From Polynucleobacter sp. TSB-Sco08W16 (GTDB taxonomy: Bacteria; Pseudomonadota; Gammaproteobacteria; Burkholderiales; Burkholderiaceae), in contig NZ_CP061291.1 of assembly GCF_018687455.1 (NCBI RefSeq), positions 992,001-1,056,000 of the forward strand: a DNA stretch of 64,000 nucleotides, read 5' to 3'. The position numbers and the translations under genes were made by a program. Every line of letters starts with the position of its first letter. Within the stretch, counting starts at the first letter, position 1. Under the pieces are notes generated by a model. The model did no database searches, was not told where the DNA came from, and saw nothing but the letters and a program-made list of their open reading frames with translations. Shown here piece by piece: positions 32,693 to 41,361 of the stretch.

Positions 32693-33481
32693 TTAAGAAA
32701 CTGAGTATTTAGAGAGGCATTGAACCATCTGGGCAAATATGCGCGGATTAGCAGCCATCACTTCGCCACTCTTTAGAAAACCCTCTTCACCGCGATAATT
32801 ACCAATCAAGCCACCAGACTCAGTAATGAGTAAAGCGCCTGCTGCCATATCCCATGGCTTGAGATCGCTCTCAAAAAAACCATCGTAGCGGCCGGCTGCC
32901 ACATAAGCCAAGTCTAAAGAGGCTGCACCAGGGCGACGTAAGCCAGCGCACTGACGAGACATCTCTGCAAAAATCTTGAGATACTTTTCTAAGTCTTGAT
33001 CTTCGCGATACGGAAAGCCAGTTCCAATTAAAGAGTTTGCTAAACGGTCTTGTGAAGCAACCCGTAAACGCCGACGATCTAAATAAGCACCTGCACCACG
33101 AGTGGCGGTAAATAATTCATCGCGGGTTGGGTCGTAAACCACAGCTTGTTGAGTAACGCCATTTACGGCTAAGGCGATTGAAACCGCATACTGTGGAAAG
33201 CCATGAATAAAGTTGGTTGTGCCATCTAATGGATCAATGATCCATACATTCTCTGCATCAACATTGTGTTCGCCTGTCTCTTCAGCCAAAAATCCATGGG
33301 TCGGATAGGCTTCGCTCAAGGTCTCAATGATGGCCGCTTCCGCGGCTTTGTCCACCTCAGTCACAAAATCATTGTGCTGCTTGCGATCAACCTGGAGGCG
33401 CTCTAAATTCAGAGAGGCACGATTTATAACGGTTCCAGCACGACGGGCGGCCTTTATGGCCACATTTAACATGGGATGCAT
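32693..33481 (-). CDS. suhB: Inositol monophosphatase family protein (SuhB)
   Basis: 262 residues with both metal motifs: EETGEH then DPLDGTTNFIHG, and KPWDMAAGALLITE near residue 210. E. coli SuhB is also a ribosome-biogenesis/antitermination factor; whether that holds here is unknown. Its promoter lies in the 132-bp gap shared with trmJ. Confidence 0.94.
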   Translation of the reverse strand: MHPMLNVAIKAARRAGTVINRASLNLERLQVDRKQHNDFVTEVDKAAEAAIIETLSEAYPTHGFLAEETGEHNVDAENVWIIDPLDGTTNFIHGFPQYAVSIALAVNGVTQQAVVYDPTRDELFTATRGAGAYLDRRRLRVASQDRLANSLIGTGFPYREDQDLEKYLKIFAEMSRQCAGLRRPGAASLDLAYVAAGRYDGFFESDLKPWDMAAGALLITESGGLIGNYRGEEGFLKSGEVMAANPRIFAQMVQCLSKYSVS

Positions 33482-33613
33482 AGTATTTTGATGGACAAAT
33501 TAAATAAGAACGAGCCTGTGATATTGCCTAAAGTGCATGACAATAAGAAGCTAATACCCTGATTCTAAACGATTTGCATTCTTTACCCTCAACGTACCCA
33601 ATTTAAGAAGCCC

Positions 33614-34360
33614 ATGGATAAGCACCAAGCTCAGCTAGTACGCTGGGTTCTCGTAGAAACAAGTCACCCTGGCAATGTGGGCTCAGCAGCGCGAGCTCTC
33701 AAAACCATGGGGTTTAAAGACCTATGCTTGATTGATCCCAAAATCAAAGGAATTGCTCAGCAGCCAGAGGCGATTGCCCTCGCTAGCGGAGCGTCTGACC
33801 TTCTTGAGTCTGCAGAAGAATTGGGCTCCCTTGATGATGCTGTCCAGGGCTGCTCATTAGTTTTAGGCCTTACAAGCCGTGAACGTGAATTCGGGCCGCC
33901 CGCTTTGGCTTGGGAATCCGCAAGAGAGCTCATCACTCAAATAGTATGCAATCAAGGTCGCGTTGCCTTGGTATTTGGTCCAGAGAGAACGGGGCTCGAG
34001 AACCACCACCTGTCTTTATGCACCCATCGCGTTTGGCTGGAGGCCAACCCCGACTACCCCTCATTAAATCTGGCTCAAGCCCTCATGGTATGCGCCTACA
34101 CCCTCAGAGAGGCCCTTAAAGAGCTTGTTTCAAAGGATTTAGCTGGCAATACAGAATTATCAAATTATGCCGATCCAGCCGCTGTAGCCGCCATGCTGGA
34201 ACACTGGCGCGATGGTCTGGAGGCTATTGGCTACCTTGACCCTGCAAATCCCAAGAAATTGATGCCCCGCTTAGAGGCTTTATTTGCTCGCAGTCGTCTG
34301 CGTAAGGAAGAAATTGATCTACTACGTGGCATCGCAAAACAGATGCTCCTGAGAAAATAA
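33614..34360 (+). CDS. trmJ: tRNA (cytidine/uridine-2'-O-)-methyltransferase TrmJ
   Basis: SPOUT-family methyltransferase acting at tRNA position 32. 248 residues: VLVETSHPGNVGSAARALKTM, ALVFGPERTGLENHHL and PSLNLAQALMVCAYTLRE form the knotted SAM site. The C-terminal extension (EALFARSRLRKEEIDLLRGI) is TrmJ-specific. cysE follows after 23 bp. Confidence 0.94.
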   Translation: MDKHQAQLVRWVLVETSHPGNVGSAARALKTMGFKDLCLIDPKIKGIAQQPEAIALASGASDLLESAEELGSLDDAVQGCSLVLGLTSREREFGPPALAWESARELITQIVCNQGRVALVFGPERTGLENHHLSLCTHRVWLEANPDYPSLNLAQALMVCAYTLREALKELVSKDLAGNTELSNYADPAAVAAMLEHWRDGLEAIGYLDPANPKKLMPRLEALFARSRLRKEEIDLLRGIAKQMLLRK

Positions 34361-34383
34361 GCCAGCCCCGTTAAAATCTAGAC

Positions 34384-35142
34384 ATGTTTAATTCCCTCTT
34401 CGACCAAGTCGACTCCATCATCGTTCGTGATCCTGCCGCAAGAAACCGCCTTGAGGTGATTACTTGCTACCAAGGCTTGCATGCCGTTTGGTTTCATCGT
34501 ATTTCTCATGCGCTATGGAATATCGGTCTCAAGTGGATTGCGCGGGTTCTCTCAATGGTGTCACGCTTCATTACCGGCATTGAAATTCATCCGGGAGCGA
34601 AGATTGGGCAACGTGTGTTTTTAGATCACGGTCTTGGGATTGTGATTGGCGAGACTACCGAAATAGGTGATGACTGCACAATCTACCAAGGTGTTACGCT
34701 GGGTGGTACTTCTCTTTATAAGGGAGTAAAGCGTCACCCCACCCTGGGTAAAGGGGTTGTTGTTAGTGCTGGTGCAAAAGTACTCGGTGGCTTTACAGTT
34801 GGAGATGGGGCACGTATTGGCTCTAATGCAGTCGTTCTCAAAGAAATTCCAGCAGGTGCAACTGCAGTAGGTATTCCTGCGCGGGTTTTGCATCCCGATC
34901 TACCGCAGAGCGTAGACAGCAAAACTAAAGAATATTTTTCTGCATATGGTGTCACACCCAATGTAGATGATCCAGTATCAATGGCACTCAAGGGTTTAAT
35001 AGATGCCACGATTGAACAAGAAGCCAAAATTGCTCAGCTTGAAAAAGCCTTAGCAAAACTCAGCAACACACCAACCGATGCTACAGCTAGCAGCGATACC
35101 AAGCGGGATCTTGGCGCCATGAAAGAATGGCTAAAGGAGTAA
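34384..35142 (+). CDS. cysE: Serine O-acetyltransferase
   Basis: Makes O-acetylserine, the first step to cysteine. 252 residues with the left-handed helix domain: IEIHPGAKIGQRVFLDHGLG, GDDCTIYQGVTLGGTS and RIGSNAVVLKEIPAGATAVG, including the catalytic His of FLDHG. The C-terminal tail is longer than usual and low complexity. The stop codon sits at the centre of a long palindrome shared with the slyD end. Confidence 0.94.
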   Translation: MFNSLFDQVDSIIVRDPAARNRLEVITCYQGLHAVWFHRISHALWNIGLKWIARVLSMVSRFITGIEIHPGAKIGQRVFLDHGLGIVIGETTEIGDDCTIYQGVTLGGTSLYKGVKRHPTLGKGVVVSAGAKVLGGFTVGDGARIGSNAVVLKEIPAGATAVGIPARVLHPDLPQSVDSKTKEYFSAYGVTPNVDDPVSMALKGLIDATIEQEAKIAQLEKALAKLSNTPTDATASSDTKRDLGAMKEWLKE

Positions 35143-35155
35143 TACTCCTTTAGCC
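35129..35155. terminator. 27-bp perfect palindrome between cysE and slyD, probable bidirectional terminator
   Basis: Arms GGCTAAAGGAGTA and TACTCCTTTAGCC meet at a single central A, which is the last base of the cysE TAA. It lies between two convergent genes, where a terminator is expected, and would form an 11-pair hairpin. No T-run follows on either side, so it is atypical; it might instead stabilise mRNA 3' ends. Confidence 0.5.
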
Positions 35156-35157
35156 CA

Positions 35158-35778
35158 TTAATGCAGGGTACGCGGCGCCTGACCTTGTAAACCCAATGCT
35201 TGCTCTAGGAAATCTTCTTCATCATCTGCATCGTCATTGGGCATGCCGAAGGTAAAGTTTTCACCACCCTCAGGATGGCGATTTTCGATCTCATCTTCAG
35301 TAGCAGCACGTACGTCTTTCACTTGAACCCAAAAACGCAAGGCCATACCCGCCAATGGATGATTACCATCAAGCACTACTTGGCTATCGGCAACATCTGT
35401 AACGGTATAGATTAGTGGCTCATCATCAGAATCATCGGCGCTCGCACTTGGATTATCTGGCTCATTATCTAAAGAAGTATCTGCATCAGGTACACCCTCA
35501 AATTGCATGCCAACTTCTAGTGGTTCTGGAAAACGGGCGCGTGGCTCTATCTTGAGTAATTCAGGGTCGTACTCACCAAATGCTTCATTTGGTTCCAGCT
35601 GAATTGTGGCTTCATAGCCAATATCTTGACCATCGAGCAAAGACTCAATTTTTGGAAAGGTACCGTCGTAGCCACCGTGCAGGTATACCATCGGAGAGTC
35701 TGGCTCCTCGATGACATTATTTTGAGCATCAGTTAATTTATATCGAAGGGATACGATAGTATTTTTTTCAATCTTCAT
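35158..35778 (-). CDS. slyD: FKBP-type peptidyl-prolyl isomerase, SlyD-like, with acidic insert
   Basis: 206 residues from the ATG at 35778 (MKIEKNTIVSLRY); a start six codons upstream is possible. FKBP part: VYLHGGYDGTFPKIESLLDG and DGNHPLAGMALRFWVQVKDV, with the IF chaperone domain between. That domain carries a roughly 26-residue acidic Ser/Asp-rich insert (DADTSLDNEPDN, ADDSDDEP) absent from E. coli SlyD. The metal-binding His/Cys tail of E. coli SlyD is missing; the C-terminus is acidic instead. Confidence 0.9.
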   Translation of the reverse strand: MKIEKNTIVSLRYKLTDAQNNVIEEPDSPMVYLHGGYDGTFPKIESLLDGQDIGYEATIQLEPNEAFGEYDPELLKIEPRARFPEPLEVGMQFEGVPDADTSLDNEPDNPSASADDSDDEPLIYTVTDVADSQVVLDGNHPLAGMALRFWVQVKDVRAATEDEIENRHPEGGENFTFGMPNDDADDEEDFLEQALGLQGQAPRTLH

Positions 35779-35853
35779 GCGTAATTTGTCGTACATTCGT
35801 TTTTAATCAGTTAACTCTAGCCAACATCAGCCATTTACTGCCAGCCTCTATTT

Positions 35854-37104
35854 ATGACTTCATTTTACTTGAGCAAGCCCTATGAACCACCGCAAGCACC
35901 CCAAAACCTGCCTTTAAATACACCCTGGGCCTTATTTGGCGGAATTAGCCCTGACCAATTTATGAAGCAATACTGGCATAAAAAGCCTCTATTAGTACGT
36001 GGCGCCATCCCCGCTTTTGCCCTCTGTTCTCAAAATCAAGAATCGTTGGATAGCCCAATTTCGTATGAGGAGCTCGTTCGATTTGCCAACAAAGAGGAGG
36101 TGGAGTCACGCCTCATCCGATCTTCACCTTGGCGTTTTGATCAGGGGCCCTTTGAGAAAAATGTGATCCCAGCACTTAATAAGCCTAATTGGACTTTATT
36201 GCTACAAGGCATGGATGCGCACCACCCTGCGGCCAAGAAGATTCTCTCCTGGTTTCGATTTATTCCAGATGCACGCTTAGATGACTTAATGGTGAGTGTG
36301 GCTGGGATTGGTGGTGGTGTTGGACCCCACTTCGACTCTTATGACGTTTTTTTAATTCAGATGTCTGGACGCAGAAAGTGGCGCATCTCCGCACAAAAGA
36401 ACTTGAGTCTAAATCCCAATCTACCCTTGAAAATTTTGCAGAAGTTTAAATATGAACAAGAGTGGATATTAGAGCCAGGCGATATGTTGTATCTTCCCCC
36501 GCATATTGCTCATGATGGGATTGCACTAGATGCAGGCTGTCAAACTTGGTCTGTCGGTTTTCGCTCTCCCAGTTTTAAGGAGCTGCTTCAAGAGGGATTG
36601 TGGCGACTTGCTGAATCTCTTGAAGATCTCCCAGAACTGGATCGTAAATTTGCTGACCCCAAACAAAATGCCACCAATGTTGCCGAGCAATTGCCAGCTG
36701 AGCTTATTGAACAGTTAAAACAGCAATTGAGTAGGCTAAAACTAGACCAAATTGATCGCTTTTTGCCAGGCATCACCGCATACCTATCCGAACCAAAGCA
36801 ACAAGCTTTATTTGATTCTCCAGCGCCGCCATTAAGCCCGAAGAGTTTTCTAAGTAAGCTTGGGACTTTAGGCATCTCCGCCCATCCTCAAACCCGTATT
36901 TTGAGCCTTGGGCAGAGGGTATTTTGCAATGGTGATGAGATGACGAAAGACCAGCCTTCTGAGATCACCAAGGCTTGGGTAAGTCTTTCAGCCAACAAGT
37001 ATTTAAAGGTCAAAAATCTTAAAAAGATCGACAAATCAAGTCTCTACGAAGCCTACCTAGCCGGCTGGCTGATTTTTGAGAAAGAGCCAGCGAGATGGAT
37101 ATAA
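35854..37104 (+). CDS. roxA: Cupin/JmjC ribosomal protein hydroxylase (RoxA/YcfD-like)
   Basis: 2-oxoglutarate/Fe(II) oxygenase of the ROX family; E. coli RoxA hydroxylates an arginine of ribosomal protein uL16. 416 residues: WHKKPLLVRG near 41-50, iron ligands His159 and Asp161 in GPHFDSYDVF, third ligand His220 in PPHIAHDG, and a C-terminal winged-helix-like domain. It stands alone between slyD and the small lipoprotein. Confidence 0.88.
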   Translation: MTSFYLSKPYEPPQAPQNLPLNTPWALFGGISPDQFMKQYWHKKPLLVRGAIPAFALCSQNQESLDSPISYEELVRFANKEEVESRLIRSSPWRFDQGPFEKNVIPALNKPNWTLLLQGMDAHHPAAKKILSWFRFIPDARLDDLMVSVAGIGGGVGPHFDSYDVFLIQMSGRRKWRISAQKNLSLNPNLPLKILQKFKYEQEWILEPGDMLYLPPHIAHDGIALDAGCQTWSVGFRSPSFKELLQEGLWRLAESLEDLPELDRKFADPKQNATNVAEQLPAELIEQLKQQLSRLKLDQIDRFLPGITAYLSEPKQQALFDSPAPPLSPKSFLSKLGTLGISAHPQTRILSLGQRVFCNGDEMTKDQPSEITKAWVSLSANKYLKVKNLKKIDKSSLYEAYLAGWLIFEKEPARWI

Positions 37105-37196
37105 TTAATACAGGAAATTACCTAGGGATTTGCCCTTGGTAGATCCCACAACAATTATCGATAATTGGTGTTTAATTTTTTAAGAGGAAATTACAA

Positions 37197-37364
37197 ATGA
37201 AGAAGTCACTCGTATTCGTTGCAATGTTAGCTATCGCTTTGGCCGCTTGCGGTAAAAAAGAAGAAGCAAAACCTGCTGAAGCTCCTGCTGCTGCTCCAGC
37301 TGCTCCTGCTGCTGAAGCTCCTGCTGCTGCTCCAGCTGCTCCTGCTGCTGACGCTAAGAAGTAA
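37197..37364 (+). CDS. Tiny Ala/Pro-repeat lipoprotein, 55 residues
   Basis: Read directly: ATG at 37197 after AAGAGGAAATTACAA, TAA at 37362-37364. Signal part KKSLVFVAMLAIALAAC with the lipid cysteine at residue 18, then GKKEEAKPA and two exact copies of EAPAAAPAAPAA, ending DAKK. A strong terminator follows at once. The clear ribosome site, lipobox and terminator make it real. Function unknown; it looks like a flexible surface or periplasmic lipoprotein. The long antisense frame over it is a shadow of the GCT repeats. Confidence 0.85.
   Translation: MKKSLVFVAMLAIALAACGKKEEAKPAEAPAAAPAAPAAEAPAAAPAAPAADAKK
37278..37349 (+). repeat. Tandem 36-bp repeat inside the small lipoprotein gene
   Basis: Two exact 36-bp copies beginning at 37278 and 37314 (each GAAGCTCCTGCT... 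to GCTGCT), encoding EAPAAAPAAPAA twice. The unit is itself built of GCT/CCT codons, so copy number is likely to vary between strains by slippage. Confidence 0.9.
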
Positions 37365-37380
37365 TCTTCTTCTTGAAGAA

Positions 37381-37408
37381 AAAAAGCCGCTGCAAAGCGG
37401 CTTTTTTA
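37381..37408. terminator. Bidirectional intrinsic terminator
   Basis: AAGCCGC pairs with GCGGCTT around TGCAAA, with an A-run before and a T-run after. It ends the small lipoprotein transcript and faces the convergent bamC end. Confidence 0.92.
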
Positions 37409-37451
37409 TTGCACTCGAATTTCTGCGAATGAGTGCGTAATTCAATATCTC

Positions 37452-38600
37452 TTATTTAGTAAGCTGATCAGTCAACAACGTTAATAACTGGAATCCAGCT
37501 GGTGTGTTTTCAGGCTTACCATCTGCATCTTGAACATAGACGTTCGCTGAATTCTCACCGGTACTCTTAACGATAACTTGATACTTTTTAGCCTGAAGCT
37601 TTGAATCATCCTTGCTACTAAATAAATTCGAGAAGAAGCCCTTGGTATCGCCAACATCTTTCGCGTTTACATAGCGCACAAAGTAGACGCCCTCTGTACG
37701 ATTACGATCTTCAACCGTAAAGTTTGAGCGATCCAATGCTAGGCCTACATCGCGCCAAGAACGGTCAAAGCCTGAACTGAGCTCGATATAACCTTTGTTA
37801 TTGCCTTCTTGAACAAACTTGGCCTTAGGTATCTTAGGCCCTAAAGGAGCGGCAACCATTGCCTTAGCTTGCTCTTGTGTCATACCAAGACGCTCCATCA
37901 AGCGCGCCAAGAATGCAGCTTCTAACTCTGGGTCGTTAGGTCGAGAGGTCCAAATAGTTGAGTTACATGCAGTTGTAGTGCTGTCGGTGACGCATTTTTC
38001 AATGGCGCCCTTTTGGGTAATGTATATCTCCGTTTCACCGGGCTTACTCACCTCTAAACGTGTTTTATACTTATCACGTTCGCCAGTATCGTAAATAGAG
38101 TCTAATGCGCCTCCGATAGTTGATCGTAGCCAATCTTGTGCAATCTTGGCACGATTCTCAGCCCAGTCAGTTTCCATAATGCCAGTAGATGGTGAATCCA
38201 CTACCAGTAAGAAACCGTTTTCTTGCCAGAAATCTTTTACTTGGGGATAAAGTTCAGGCGCTGGTTTCTCAACCACTAACCATCTACGATCACCATCCCT
38301 AGCAATACGCATACCCGGAATACCAGTCATGACATTGCTGCGCATTTGTACTGATTTTTTAACGGCCGCGTTGTACTCAGACATCGTCGCTGTGCCATCT
38401 TGCACAATATATCGACGATCTGCTTGGGATGTGATGAGATCAGGTGGATAAGATAAGTTAGGGCCACGCACAGCACCAGAGCTTTTGTAGTCAACCGTGT
38501 CGTTGCTGGTTACTGACTTACACGAGGATAGGGCAAATGCAGCTGCGAGTAGCAGCAAAGCTGATACAAAACGACGGGATAATAAAAGCAAATTCATCAT
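37452..38600 (-). CDS. bamC: Outer-membrane assembly lipoprotein BamC
   Basis: Subunit of the BAM complex that inserts outer-membrane beta-barrels. 382 residues with lipobox LLAAAFALSSC (Cys27), an unstructured N-terminal segment (YKSSGAVRGPNLSYPPDL) that binds BamD in E. coli, and two helix-grip domains. Its first ATG overlaps the dapA TGA (ATGA), giving the common dapA-bamC pair. Confidence 0.93.
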   Translation of the reverse strand: MMNLLLLSRRFVSALLLLAAAFALSSCKSVTSNDTVDYKSSGAVRGPNLSYPPDLITSQADRRYIVQDGTATMSEYNAAVKKSVQMRSNVMTGIPGMRIARDGDRRWLVVEKPAPELYPQVKDFWQENGFLLVVDSPSTGIMETDWAENRAKIAQDWLRSTIGGALDSIYDTGERDKYKTRLEVSKPGETEIYITQKGAIEKCVTDSTTTACNSTIWTSRPNDPELEAAFLARLMERLGMTQEQAKAMVAAPLGPKIPKAKFVQEGNNKGYIELSSGFDRSWRDVGLALDRSNFTVEDRNRTEGVYFVRYVNAKDVGDTKGFFSNLFSSKDDSKLQAKKYQVIVKSTGENSANVYVQDADGKPENTPAGFQLLTLLTDQLTK

Positions 38601-39520
38601 AGTAAGTTGGCCTGTTTTAGTGCTGCCTTCAAAGGCTCTCTTAATGAGTTACTCAAAGGGGTTAATGGCAAGCGAATACCGGCGGTAATCTTGCCCATTT
38701 CATGAAGAGCCCATTTCACAGGGATTGGATTGGCCTCCGTAAACATGGCCTTATGAACAGCAATCAATTGGTACTGAATCTCGCGCGTTCTGTTGACATC
38801 ATCCGCCATGGCTGCAACACAGAGCTCATGCATTAGACGGGGCGCTACGTTGGCGGTAACAGAAATATTACCTTTGCCACCCATCAGCATCAACATTGCA
38901 GCAGTGAGATCATCACCCGAGAACACCGAGAAATCAGCATGGCCCGCACGCTTGAGGTCATTCATTAATAAAGTGCCACGTTCTAAACTACCGGTTGCAT
39001 CCTTGATGCCAATGATGCCTGGCACTGCAGCCAAACGGACTACAGTATCGCCAGCCAAATCTGCCACGGTACGACCGGGAACGTTATACAAAATGACTGG
39101 CAAATCTACAGACTCAGCAATCTTTTTAAAATGTGCGTACATGCCTTCTTGAGTCGGCTTGTTGTAGTAAGGCACTACTTGTAGACTGGCATCCGCGCCA
39201 ACCTTTTTTGCAAACTGCGTTAACTCAATTGCTTCTGCTGTGGAATTTCCACCAGTCCCAGCGATGACTGGAATGCGCCCTGCTATGTGCTCTACCGTAG
39301 TGCGAATGAGTTCACAATGCTCTTCTACGGATACTGTTGGAGACTCTCCACTGGTGCCCACAATCACAATTCCATCAGTGCCCTCAGCAACGTGCCAATC
39401 CAGCAATGATTTAAGGCCAGCAAAATCTAAACTGCCGTCGTCGAACATCGGCGTAACGATAGCTGGCATGCTGCCAGAAATGGCTTTTTTACTTCCTTGG
39501 GAATGAGCTGTATTTGTCAC
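38597..39520 (-). CDS. dapA: 4-hydroxy-tetrahydrodipicolinate synthase
   Basis: First committed step to lysine and diaminopimelate. 307 residues from a GTG at 39520; the open frame reaches 39601 but that part overlaps the methyltransferase gene and lacks homology. Motifs: GTSGESPTVSVEEH, YNVPGRTVADL with the catalytic Tyr, and GIKDATGSLERG with the Schiff-base Lys. The start codon has no strong ribosome site. Confidence 0.94.
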   Translation of the reverse strand: MTNTAHSQGSKKAISGSMPAIVTPMFDDGSLDFAGLKSLLDWHVAEGTDGIVIVGTSGESPTVSVEEHCELIRTTVEHIAGRIPVIAGTGGNSTAEAIELTQFAKKVGADASLQVVPYYNKPTQEGMYAHFKKIAESVDLPVILYNVPGRTVADLAGDTVVRLAAVPGIIGIKDATGSLERGTLLMNDLKRAGHADFSVFSGDDLTAAMLMLMGGKGNISVTANVAPRLMHELCVAAMADDVNRTREIQYQLIAVHKAMFTEANPIPVKWALHEMGKITAGIRLPLTPLSNSLREPLKAALKQANLL

Positions 39521-39579
39521 CGAATGTATACCGATTGTGAGCTGTCTTAACCTTGAAATTGTAACGGAATGTGCCCTTT

Positions 39580-40110
39580 TTACCCTTCTTTTAGGGCGCA
39601 AAGGCGCTGAACCATAGCTGGTTTGGGTTCATCTACGTAAATATCCTCATAAGCAAACACTTTAAGACCATGTCGAGCCGCTAAAGCCAGTAATTCCCCT
39701 GCATTTAGGAGGAAATTTGGGCTTGAGGGTTTGCCAAATTGGGCGTTACCCTGGGCAAACGTTTCATAGATTAATACGCCACCTTTAGTGAGCATGCCAG
39801 GTAACCGGTCTAAATGCGGACGAAAGAGGTAGTTTGTCACCACTATCCCCTCAAATGTCTGCCCTTCTAATGGCCATTCATCTAACTCTAAATTGAGGGC
39901 TTGACTCTGAATCAGTGGGCCCCGGTTTTGCTCAATCACAGTGACATCTTGATCCACTGCCAAAACCGAATATCCCAAATTTGCTAAAAGATTCGCATGA
40001 CGACCTCCGCCACAAGCCAGATCTAATACCAAACCATCTTTAGGAATCTGAGAAGCAAAACGCCTCACCCAAGGTGAAGCGTCTAGCTGAGAACTATGCA
40101 AAGTAGTCAA
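39580..40110 (-). CDS. Class I SAM-dependent methyltransferase
   Basis: 176 residues with motif I VLDLACGGGRHANLLA near residues 28-43, the acidic strand-2 end AVDQDVT and VVTNYLFRPHL. It looks like the TehB/UbiE-like small-molecule group. The target is not visible. It sits between trpS (17 bp upstream) and dapA. Confidence 0.85.
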   Translation of the reverse strand: MTTLHSSQLDASPWVRRFASQIPKDGLVLDLACGGGRHANLLANLGYSVLAVDQDVTVIEQNRGPLIQSQALNLELDEWPLEGQTFEGIVVTNYLFRPHLDRLPGMLTKGGVLIYETFAQGNAQFGKPSSPNFLLNAGELLALAARHGLKVFAYEDIYVDEPKPAMVQRLCALKEG

Positions 40111-40127
40111 GTTAAAAACGGGAATAT

Positions 40128-41330
40128 TTAATCGTACGCCAAGCCCATTGCTTCACGGACCTCACGCATTGTTTCTTGAGCAACCTTACGCGCTTTGTCG
40201 CAACCATCTGCAATGATTGAGCGCAATAGACTTGGGTCGTCAAGATACTTTTGTGCACGCTCAAACATGGGCTGTTGCTCAGCCAAGATAGCATCAATAA
40301 CTGGCTGCTTGCATTCTAAACATCCAATGCCAGCTGATTTACAGCCCTTATCTACCCACTGTTTCGTTTCCTCATTGGAGTAAACGGAATGCAATTGCCA
40401 TACTGGACAACGCGCTGGATCACCAGCATCAGTTCTGCGAACGCGCGCAGGGTCCGTTGGCATTGTTCTGATTTTCTTGATTACGTCTTCTGGCTGTTCA
40501 CGAATACTAATGGTGTTGCCATAAGACTTAGACATTTTTTGACCGTCAATGCCAGGCATACGTGATGCAGATGTCAATAGAGCTTGTGGCTCAGGAAGAA
40601 TAATTTTGCGAGCGCCCTCCAAGAAACCAAAAAGACGTTCACGATCAGCCATCGATAAACTTTGCGCCTCTTGCAATAGTGCCTTGGCCTGCTCTAAAGC
40701 CTCATCATCGCCACGCTCTTGGAATGCAACACGCAATTCCAAATACATCTTGGCGCGTTTGCTACCTAATTTTTTAACTGCCTCTAATGCTTTCTCTTCA
40801 AAGCCAGGCTCACGACCATAAAGATAGTTAAAGCGACGCGCTACTTCACGCGTCATTTCAATGTGAGGAACCTGATCCTCACCTACTGGAACATGCTGGG
40901 CACGATAAATCAAAATATCGGCAGCCTGTAGGAGTGGGTAACCCAGGAAACCATAAGTTTGCAGGTCTTTTTCCTTGAGTTTTTCAATCTGGTCTTTGTA
41001 GGTTGGAACGCGCTCTAGCCATCCTAAAGGAGTGCCCATCGAAAGCAGCAGGAAAAGTTCTGCATGCTCGGGCACCTTGCTCTGAATAAATAGAGTTGCC
41101 TGATTTGGATCTACACCAGCCGCCAACCAATCAACCACCATATCCCAGACGGATTGCTCAATCACATCGGGAGTTTCATAATGAGTTGTTAAAGCATGCC
41201 AATCAGCAACAAAAAAGAAGCAGGGATATTCCGATTGCAAGCGTACCCAATTCTTTAATACCCCATGGTAATGACCAAGATGTAAATTGCCCGTAGGCCG
41301 CATACCAGAGAGAACACGTTCAGCAAACAT
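40128..41330 (-). CDS. trpS: Tryptophanyl-tRNA synthetase
   Basis: 400 residues, with the class I motif GNLHLGHYHG near residue 14 and KMSKS in GQKMSKSYGNT near 265. It is longer than E. coli TrpRS (334) because of an insert between the two motifs, as in other Burkholderiales. First of the trpS-methyltransferase-dapA-bamC run. Confidence 0.95.
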   Translation of the reverse strand: MFAERVLSGMRPTGNLHLGHYHGVLKNWVRLQSEYPCFFFVADWHALTTHYETPDVIEQSVWDMVVDWLAAGVDPNQATLFIQSKVPEHAELFLLLSMGTPLGWLERVPTYKDQIEKLKEKDLQTYGFLGYPLLQAADILIYRAQHVPVGEDQVPHIEMTREVARRFNYLYGREPGFEEKALEAVKKLGSKRAKMYLELRVAFQERGDDEALEQAKALLQEAQSLSMADRERLFGFLEGARKIILPEPQALLTSASRMPGIDGQKMSKSYGNTISIREQPEDVIKKIRTMPTDPARVRRTDAGDPARCPVWQLHSVYSNEETKQWVDKGCKSAGIGCLECKQPVIDAILAEQQPMFERAQKYLDDPSLLRSIIADGCDKARKVAQETMREVREAMGLAYD

Positions 41331-41361
41331 CGTTTTTCTTTATCTTTATTGTGAAATTGTA

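Noticed and set aside
33491..33562. 23-codon frame in the suhB-trmJ gap
   Set aside because: Too short, with no ribosome site or coupling to a neighbour.
37227..37445. 72-residue Ser/Arg-rich frame antisense to the small lipoprotein
   Set aside because: Product of reading the GCT/CCT repeats backwards; no ribosome site, and it runs through the terminator hairpin.
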